Below the pieces are notes generated by a model, which was not told the origin of the DNA, searched no databases, and saw nothing but the letters and a program-made list of their open reading frames with translations. Below, one piece after another: positions 31,183-35,667 of a stretch of 35,667 nucleotides of DNA. Origin of the DNA: Eubacterium sp. (lineage in GTDB: Bacteria; Bacillota; Clostridia; Oscillospirales; Ruminococcaceae); NCBI GenBank assembly GCA_031271685.1, contig JAISVH010000078.1, positions 1-35,667 of the forward strand, written 5' to 3'. How positions within the stretch are numbered: position 1 is the first letter of the stretch; each line of letters opens with the position of its first letter. The translations under genes were made by a program, and so were the position numbers.

Positions 31183-31938
31183 TTAGTTATTGACCGTTCT
31201 CCGCTCCTTGTTTATCAAATCAACAGCTGTCATCAACGGAGCCTTACCTTGTGCCTGCCTGATAAACGCCGGGATGTCTTTATTCAGGCAATGGCTGTCA
31301 TAATAAGGTTTATCAGCATAAACAAATGTGTGGCTGCTTCCCATACGACGATCCATAATAAATATCTCTCTAAGCTCAGAGTAGCATATTCCGTAATTAG
31401 TGGCAACGTCGGCAAACTCATTGCAGAAAGTGACCTTAAGTGCTAAAAAGCAGTTTTCCATATATTTAGCAAGTTCGGCGGTTTTAGCATCGGTGAAACG
31501 GATAATAAAACCGCCGTTCTTAACTTTATAGTAGAGCTGCGCGACTTTTTCCGCCGCCCCTACACACCCGCCTAAAATCAAAAATTCGGAGCTTGACTCT
31601 GAATGTTGCGTAGTCCCATAATATTCCGGTGACAATATAATGTTTTTATTATATTTATTAATTAAATAATCCGTTGTACCAACAGGCACAGCGGATTTTA
31701 AAATTATGATATCTGCGTTGATTTTGCTCGTCGCGTCTTCTACCGCCGAAATATCTGCGCTACCGTCCGGCATCATATCAGTGGGAACGCAGATAAAAGC
31801 ATAATTATAATCTGTGCCTTTAAGCTCTTTATATCTCTCAATGAACGGGTCATAAATATCTATCGAATCACTCAGCTCAACAAATTCGTCATGAATATGC
31901 CGTCCGATATTTCCATAGCCGCAAATTAGAATTTTCAT
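31183..31938 (-). CDS. UDP-sugar 6-dehydrogenase-like protein lacking the C-terminal domain
   Basis: A 251-residue protein. MKILICGYGNIGRHIHDEF is the NAD-binding Rossmann loop; AFICVPTDM, ILKSAVPVGTTDYLI and ILSPEYYGTTQHS follow the pattern of the UDP-glucose/GDP-mannose dehydrogenase N-terminal domain. AKYMENCFLALKVTFCNEFADV is the central helical part. The catalytic Cys region of true enzymes (GxCxPKD) appears as DSHCLNKDIPAF, so a Cys is kept. The C-terminal UDP-binding domain present in full-length enzymes (around 400 or more residues) is missing. It may oxidise or reduce a sugar nucleotide or may be a pared-down phage variant. The ATG at 31938 has GGGG upstream. Confidence 0.72.
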   Translation of the reverse strand: MKILICGYGNIGRHIHDEFVELSDSIDIYDPFIERYKELKGTDYNYAFICVPTDMMPDGSADISAVEDATSKINADIIILKSAVPVGTTDYLINKYNKNIILSPEYYGTTQHSESSSEFLILGGCVGAAEKVAQLYYKVKNGGFIIRFTDAKTAELAKYMENCFLALKVTFCNEFADVATNYGICYSELREIFIMDRRMGSSHTFVYADKPYYDSHCLNKDIPAFIRQAQGKAPLMTAVDLINKERRTVNN

Positions 31939-31970
31939 TTTTTTGCCCCTATTTATTTCGTTAATTTCAA

Positions 31971-32055
31971 ACATCTGCGGCTTTGCCGCAGTGCGCCGCT
32001 TTCAGCGGTGAGCGTAAGCATGGAATTCACTTACATGTTTATGCAATTTGCTATA
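31971..32055 (+). repeat. Three-hairpin repeat, copy b
   Basis: CTGCGGCTTTGCCGCAG (stem 6), then a GCCGCTTTCAGCGG stem, then an imperfect CGTAAGCATGG...TTACATGTTTATG stem. It lies exactly at the junction between the last tail gene (stop at 32051) and the first cargo gene (start 31938). Confidence 0.75.
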
Positions 32056-32758
32056 AAAGCCTAGTTGAAACCGTCAAGTTCTCCGTAATAACCGGCACGC
32101 CGCCGATATAAATATATTCCTCTGCACTGATGTTATTACGCTCGGTTATATCTATAATCGTTTCTGACTCATAACTAACCGACCCATATGAAGCGACAAA
32201 TATTGTTAGCTCACAGTCACAAGATTTTGAATCGGTCAGCTCAAGCGTCAAATGTGCGGGCAATCTGCGAAGCAGCGTTAAAAAGCATTCATAAAATCTG
32301 ATAGAAATACTTTGAAAAAAAATTACATGAATTGTCCCGTCAAAAAAATTTACATTTATCTCACCTCCGGTGCAATAACCAGAAAGCATATCAATAATTT
32401 TTTTTTCTCCCAGATGCCCAAAGCCGGAAAAAAAAGCTTTAACAGTATTGCGTCGTTCTGACAACGTGCGCTGCGTATCATAAGAAATGCCTAAAAAGGC
32501 TTCAAGCTTTGGGATGGTCTTAATATCCGGATATTGATTATCAATTTCCTCATCTTCAAAATCATCTATTTTATTTTTAGAATCAACAAAATTAAAGTTA
32601 TTGTTTACCGCACTTATAATGCCGGTCTGTATGTCATCCATCTGCTTTCCGAACACTTGCCAAAGCGCGTCCATTTCAAAAATTTCACTGTACCAAACCG
32701 GATACCAGGTTTTAATCTCTTCATATTTATTAGGACAAGCGTGTTCATACAGCTTCAA
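32051..32758 (-). CDS. Phage tail protein, DUF2313/YmfQ-like
   Basis: A 235-residue protein. The N-terminus (EIKTWYPVWYSEIFEMDALWQVFGKQMDDIQTGI), PKLEAFLGISYDTQRTLSERRNTVKAFF and the beta-rich end follow the DUF2313/YmfQ-XkdU pattern of baseplate tail proteins. The start is a TTG at 32758, overlapping the J gene stop (TTGA), and GGAGGTGAG lies 6 to 10 bases upstream, so this alternative start is well supported. It should connect the baseplate with the fibres. Confidence 0.8.
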   Translation of the reverse strand: MKLYEHACPNKYEEIKTWYPVWYSEIFEMDALWQVFGKQMDDIQTGIISAVNNNFNFVDSKNKIDDFEDEEIDNQYPDIKTIPKLEAFLGISYDTQRTLSERRNTVKAFFSGFGHLGEKKIIDMLSGYCTGGEINVNFFDGTIHVIFFQSISIRFYECFLTLLRRLPAHLTLELTDSKSCDCELTIFVASYGSVSYESETIIDITERNNISAEEYIYIGGVPVITENLTVSTRLL

Positions 32759-33954
32759 TTAATGCTCACCTCCCCAATCACGGCGACTTGCTCGTCATTA
32801 AGCTTAATGTTGCCAAATTCGTCTTTCGCTATTTCTTTTTTGCCGTTGCCGTCGAACACTTCTTCTTTTCCGCTGCTATCTTGTGTTTCTTCATTTATAT
32901 AACAATCCAGATTAAGGTTGTTATAATCGCGCAGTCCGGGAAGTGAGAGTAGAATTGCACCTATTATGGATTTTTGGATAATAACGGTTTCGTTTTCAGG
33001 AGTTTTAAGTGTAAGGTCATAAAAATAAGCTTCAAGCACTTTTTTTGCAGATTCTTTAATGCCGTCTTTGTTAAAATTTATGTCAGCAATAGCCGTAAAG
33101 TCGATATTGATAGAAACTTTTTCAGCTGCCTTAGCCAAAAAGTGAGCTCCAATATTAGAAACGCCGTTGCCAAGCCCGTCACCAACCGTGTATTCTTTGC
33201 CGTCAAATATAATTTTTACATTTTTAGTGATAGGGTCTACATAATCCTGAACCCGCTTAACTAATTCATCAGTGCCTGGTTCTCCGTTTGCCCCTATAAT
33301 AACTCCCATAACGGTATTCTTGCCGGCAAAATGCGAAATGATCCGCGCGCAGCCAACGCCGTCTACCGATTCGCACCAGGTTTTATAATGCTGACGGTTG
33401 CCGTTTTCTGCCGGTCCGGCGATTTTTTCCTGTATCCTTCTACGATAACTATCGTCATTTTCAGTGTCAGTTCCCGGTTCCAACAGATCTCCGAAGCGCG
33501 CCGACTCAAGACCGGAAATATTATCCAAAGGAATAGCCGCAGTGCCGTTGACTATATTATTACCGGCAATTCCCGGCTCTTCAGCTTCCAGATAAAAAAC
33601 ATTAGTTCCGTCGTTATTTTCCCTATATCTCAAAATAAAATACAAGCCATTGTGAAAGAATCTGTTGCCGACTAAAGGTCCGGTCCCGGAAAACACAAAT
33701 TTATATGTAGCTCTTGTGGCAGAATTCCTGAACACATTATATTCCGCGCCTCTGCGGTCAAGATATTCATCGACTGCGGTCGTGATAAAAACCAAGTCAA
33801 AAGCATTCCTTAAATCGGCATAATATTGCGTGATTTTAAAGCAAGCCGCCGCAACCGCGTCATAGAATATGCTGCCCTGCCGCACGTCTATGCCTTTTGG
33901 AGCGGCAGCAAGACACTCATCCATAATTTTTTCATAAGTTCTGTCTTCAAACAA
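32755..33954 (-). CDS. Baseplate J-like protein (XkdT/gp47 family)
   Basis: A 399-residue protein. FEDRTYEKIMDECLAAAPKGIDVRQGSIFYDAVAAAC is the characteristic Baseplate_J N-terminus, and DEYLDRRGAEYNVFRNSATRA, GNIVNGTAAIPLDNISGLES, TDTENDDSYRRRIQEKIAGPAENGNRQHYKTW are the conserved core. It forms the baseplate wedge of contractile-tailed phages, which fixes the virion type as myovirus-like. The start is a TTG at 33954 behind GGAGGTGA; the frame overlaps nothing upstream (stop of the previous gene at 33955). Confidence 0.9.
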   Translation of the reverse strand: MFEDRTYEKIMDECLAAAPKGIDVRQGSIFYDAVAAACFKITQYYADLRNAFDLVFITTAVDEYLDRRGAEYNVFRNSATRATYKFVFSGTGPLVGNRFFHNGLYFILRYRENNDGTNVFYLEAEEPGIAGNNIVNGTAAIPLDNISGLESARFGDLLEPGTDTENDDSYRRRIQEKIAGPAENGNRQHYKTWCESVDGVGCARIISHFAGKNTVMGVIIGANGEPGTDELVKRVQDYVDPITKNVKIIFDGKEYTVGDGLGNGVSNIGAHFLAKAAEKVSINIDFTAIADINFNKDGIKESAKKVLEAYFYDLTLKTPENETVIIQKSIIGAILLSLPGLRDYNNLNLDCYINEETQDSSGKEEVFDGNGKKEIAKDEFGNIKLNDEQVAVIGEVSIN

Positions 33955-34377
33955 TCAAATCACCTCCTCAACGACAGTCGTGCCAAAAATTGTATTAACC
34001 TTAAAGTAAATATACGCCTTTTCTCTGCCCGAAAAAGAAAAAGCAAAGTCGTATACATCAAGTATACGCGTGTCGCAAAGAAGCGCGTCCTTAACGATTC
34101 GCGGCATATCCGTTCTAATATATTCTTCTGAAGCATCGTCCGCGATTATGGTTTGTTTGATCTCACTGCCGTATTGGTTATCATAAATCAGGCAGCGAAA
34201 TCTCGGTGTGAGCAAAGTTTTTTTGATAAATTGGTTTACCGCTTCCAGTCCGTCACAGCTTCCACAAGATAAAATTCTTCCGCTGAAATCCAGACGATAG
34301 GTTTTAGATGGCTCTTCCCTTCCCTGCACAATTTCAGTAACCGGAATAGGAATAAGGACGCTGTTAATGCCTGACAT
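33955..34377 (-). CDS. DUF2634 baseplate protein (XkdS/gp25-like)
   Basis: A 140-residue protein. PSKTYRLDFSGRILSCGSCDGLEAVNQFIKKTLLTPRF and IYDNQYGSEIKQTI follow the DUF2634/XkdS pattern: a short strand pair, a Cys-containing turn, then the helix that ends in LLTPRF. This family corresponds to the T4 gp25-like wedge component. The ATG at 34377 is preferred over the one at 34383, since GGGAGG lies 8 bases before it. It follows DUF2577 directly and leads into baseplate J. Confidence 0.82.
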   Translation of the reverse strand: MSGINSVLIPIPVTEIVQGREEPSKTYRLDFSGRILSCGSCDGLEAVNQFIKKTLLTPRFRCLIYDNQYGSEIKQTIIADDASEEYIRTDMPRIVKDALLCDTRILDVYDFAFSFSGREKAYIYFKVNTIFGTTVVEEVI

Positions 34378-34379
34378 GA

Positions 34380-34868
34380 TCATGCCTCCCTGTCTAAAAT
34401 ATAATATTTCTTGCCCTCATTAAAGCTTAAGATATAAACTGCTTCGTTTTCTTTTAAAGCATTATAAACCTTAATAGTGGCGCTATAAACATTAAATGTC
34501 GTCTGGTTATGTGTATGCTCTCCATCCAATTCCGAATTGTTATCAGTTTCTTCTTGAAATTGCGAGCCGTCGCTTTCCGAATATTCATCGTGAATGCCAG
34601 AGCTGCTTTTGCTGTGCCGGTGCATGCCGCCGCTTTGCGTTTCACTGTCAATTTCTCCATCATCTAGCATAATATCGCACTTTGTTGTATAATTGGTCAG
34701 GTGCTTTGGCAGGCACATGATATTTTCCCTTATTATAAGCTTTTCATCATTTAGCGCCTGAATTTTCAGCGGCGAGGCGGAAATGACCCTTCCCCGAATG
34801 ACTGCCATAGATTTAGGTATCATGTTCTGAAAGGTTTCTTTAATGCTTGTTGGTTGTTGAATTTCCAT
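34380..34868 (-). CDS. DUF2577 baseplate protein (XkdR-like)
   Basis: A 162-residue protein: MAVIRGRVISASPLKIQALNDEKLIIRENIMCLPKHL is the DUF2577 N-terminal part, an OB-like domain; a His/Ser/Glu-rich loop (GGMHRHSKSSSGIHDEYSES) follows, and KVYNALKENEAVYILSFNEGKKYYILDRE ends the protein, as usual for the family. It assembles in the baseplate hub of XkdR-type phages. The start is uncertain: AAGGAG stands 4 bases before a TTG (34877) and 13 before the ATG (34868). The two downstream baseplate genes do use TTG, so 34877 is possible. Confidence 0.75.
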   Translation of the reverse strand: MEIQQPTSIKETFQNMIPKSMAVIRGRVISASPLKIQALNDEKLIIRENIMCLPKHLTNYTTKCDIMLDDGEIDSETQSGGMHRHSKSSSGIHDEYSESDGSQFQEETDNNSELDGEHTHNQTTFNVYSATIKVYNALKENEAVYILSFNEGKKYYILDREA

Positions 34869-34892
34869 ATTAACCAATTAACTCCTTAGCAC

Positions 34893-34920
34893 AAAACAAA
34901 AGCGCCCCGAAATATGGGGC
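34893..34920 (-). terminator. Hairpin terminator before the baseplate genes
   Basis: GCCCC/GGGGC with a 7-base loop, followed on the minus strand by GCTTTTGTTTTG. It would cut transcription from the upstream holin-like gene and leave a separate start for the baseplate operon, or act as an attenuator. Confidence 0.55.
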
Positions 34921-34988
34921 ACTATTTGTTTAATTTCAGATGAATTATTTTTGCTGATTTTTTGAAGCTATTTTTTACAATTTTTATC

Positions 34989-35070
34989 CGAACGGCAAAG
35001 CCGCGGTGCGCCGCTTTCAGCGGCGAACTTAAAAATGGAATTCACTTTCATGCTTAAGCAGTTTGCTATA
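34989..35070 (+). repeat. Three-hairpin repeat, copy c
   Basis: ACGGCAAAGCCGCGGTGCGC, then the GCCGCTTTCAGCGGC stem, then TGGAATTCACTTTCATG with a drifted third stem. It matches copy b base for base over most of its length, including the downstream word AGTTTGCTATA. It lies in the gene-free gap 34869-35268. Confidence 0.72.
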
Positions 35071-35097
35071 GTTAGATTGTAATAGATTTTCTATAGC

Positions 35098-35254
35098 TAG
35101 TCAGTTAAAAAACACTAAATGCGTTTTTTAAGACGCGTCGCGTGCCGCCGAAGGCGGCCTTCCCTTGCTGCATAGCCAGTCGCGCACCTTAAGGTCGCCA
35201 GCTAACCTTACCCGCTGTTTAAAAACCATTTAGTGTTTTTAAATTGACTGACTA
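35098..35254. repeat. MITE-A: 157-bp element with inverted ends
   Basis: TAGTCAGTTAAAAAACACTA at the left end is matched, inverted, at the right end (TAGTGTTTTTAAATTGACTG...), with a 4-base insertion; about 30 bases pair. The interior is GC-rich with its own small stems (GCCGCCGAAGGCGGC). There is no coding potential. A right-end fragment is at 31080-31178. No transposase is seen nearby, so a non-autonomous element is the best reading. Confidence 0.75.
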
Positions 35255-35268
35255 TTAAGATATGAGCA

Positions 35269-35631
35269 TTATTTGAGGTTAGCGTCAGCCGTCGTCTCCG
35301 AAGATGTTTCAGAAGGCGTTTCAGGCGGCTTATAAATCGAACCGCATACTTGACACACCATCTGGTCGTTCACCATAAGATGCTTTTCCAGATCGCCGGT
35401 AGACGAGCATGGATAAATGTCATCGCCGAATCCTTTTTTTACGGTATCCGGATTTGATAAAATGCCAAACGCGACCAAAATTGAACAACCCGCTGCCGCG
35501 ATCGACATTATGAGACTTTGGTCAACACGAATACCAAGCAGCAATAAAATACTAAGCACCTGAGAAATTATGCTGATGATTGTAGAAGGTTTACGTAATC
35601 TGCATATAAAAGATTTTAATTGAGCATTCAT
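35269..35631 (-). CDS. Phage holin-like protein with C-terminal CxxC tail
   Basis: A 120-residue protein. After a basic start (LKSFICRLRKPSTIISIISQ) two membrane helices follow (VLSILLLLGIRV and LIMSIAAAGCSILVAFGILSN) and then NPDTVKKGFGDD, like the DPTTKGLSDS end of phi LC3-type holins. The tail adds one CQVCG motif, half of a zinc ribbon, then a Thr/Ser/Glu-rich end. It is unusual to find a holin upstream of baseplate genes, with a second holin (r1t type) at 23077 in the expected lysis position. AAAGGAAAGG precedes the ATG. It could also be an unrelated small membrane protein. Confidence 0.6.
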   Translation of the reverse strand: MNAQLKSFICRLRKPSTIISIISQVLSILLLLGIRVDQSLIMSIAAAGCSILVAFGILSNPDTVKKGFGDDIYPCSSTGDLEKHLMVNDQMVCQVCGSIYKPPETPSETSSETTADANLK

Positions 35632-35667
35632 TGTTACAGCCTTTCCTTTACCTTTATGCCATTATCC

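Noticed and set aside
1-35667. CRISPR array or insertion sequence with transposase
   Set aside because: No regularly spaced repeats of 25-40 bases with unique spacers and no transposase motif were seen in any frame. The tandem repeats found are contiguous.

Overview
The window reads as a stretch of mobile DNA from a low-GC Gram-positive anaerobe, most likely a gut-type member of the Clostridia. The reasons are near-consensus -35/-10 promoters with 17-bp spacers, strong GGAGG-type ribosome binding sites, and gene families typical of Firmicute conjugative elements and phages (a MobP-like relaxase, a DUF3991/TOPRIM protein, a DUF6550-like protein, DUF2577/DUF2634/XkdT-type baseplate genes, an r1t-type holin). 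This is inference from sequence only; no database was searched.

Two blocks are separated by a tRNA-Pro(GGG) gene at 21830-21906. The left block (about 1-21600) looks like one end of an integrative conjugative or mobilizable element. From the window edge it holds a DUF6550-like protein, a HicAB toxin-antitoxin pair, an orphan Phd-like antitoxin, three membrane or lipoprotein genes, a two-domain polyvalent protein with a 5'-nucleotidase-like HAD domain, a relaxase with a ribbon-helix-helix partner, a divergent XRE regulator/membrane protein pair, a TOPRIM protein, a 1940-residue methylase-helicase, two ParB-like proteins, ParA and a tyrosine recombinase. A type I toxin-antitoxin locus (27-residue membrane toxin with an overlapping antisense RNA) lies between the two ParB genes. 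Four transcription units in the relaxase region share a paired palindrome, so they are probably co-regulated or the sites serve transfer.

The right block (about 22000-35667) is the tail/lysis end of a myovirus-like prophage or tail-like particle, all on the minus strand: a holin-like protein, DUF2577, DUF2634, baseplate J, DUF2313-like, tail fibres, a small membrane protein, an r1t holin and an amidase. Embedded in the fibre section are genes not expected in a tail operon: a UDP-sugar-dehydrogenase-like protein, two paralogous PP-loop ATPases (asparagine-synthase/QueC-like fold), a PLOD-like glycosyltransferase and an unrecognised 264-residue protein. The gaps between them hold several families of structured repeats (a three-hairpin element in three copies, two MITE-like inverted-repeat elements with partial copies). 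The section therefore looks like a mosaic cargo island, perhaps for making or attaching a sugar or amino-acid-derived group on the fibres or on the host surface.

The most notable points are the tail-fibre cargo island with its repeats, the 27-bp palindromes in and downstream of parB (candidate partition sites, one inside the coding sequence), the complete type I toxin-antitoxin locus, and the shared operator of the relaxase region.
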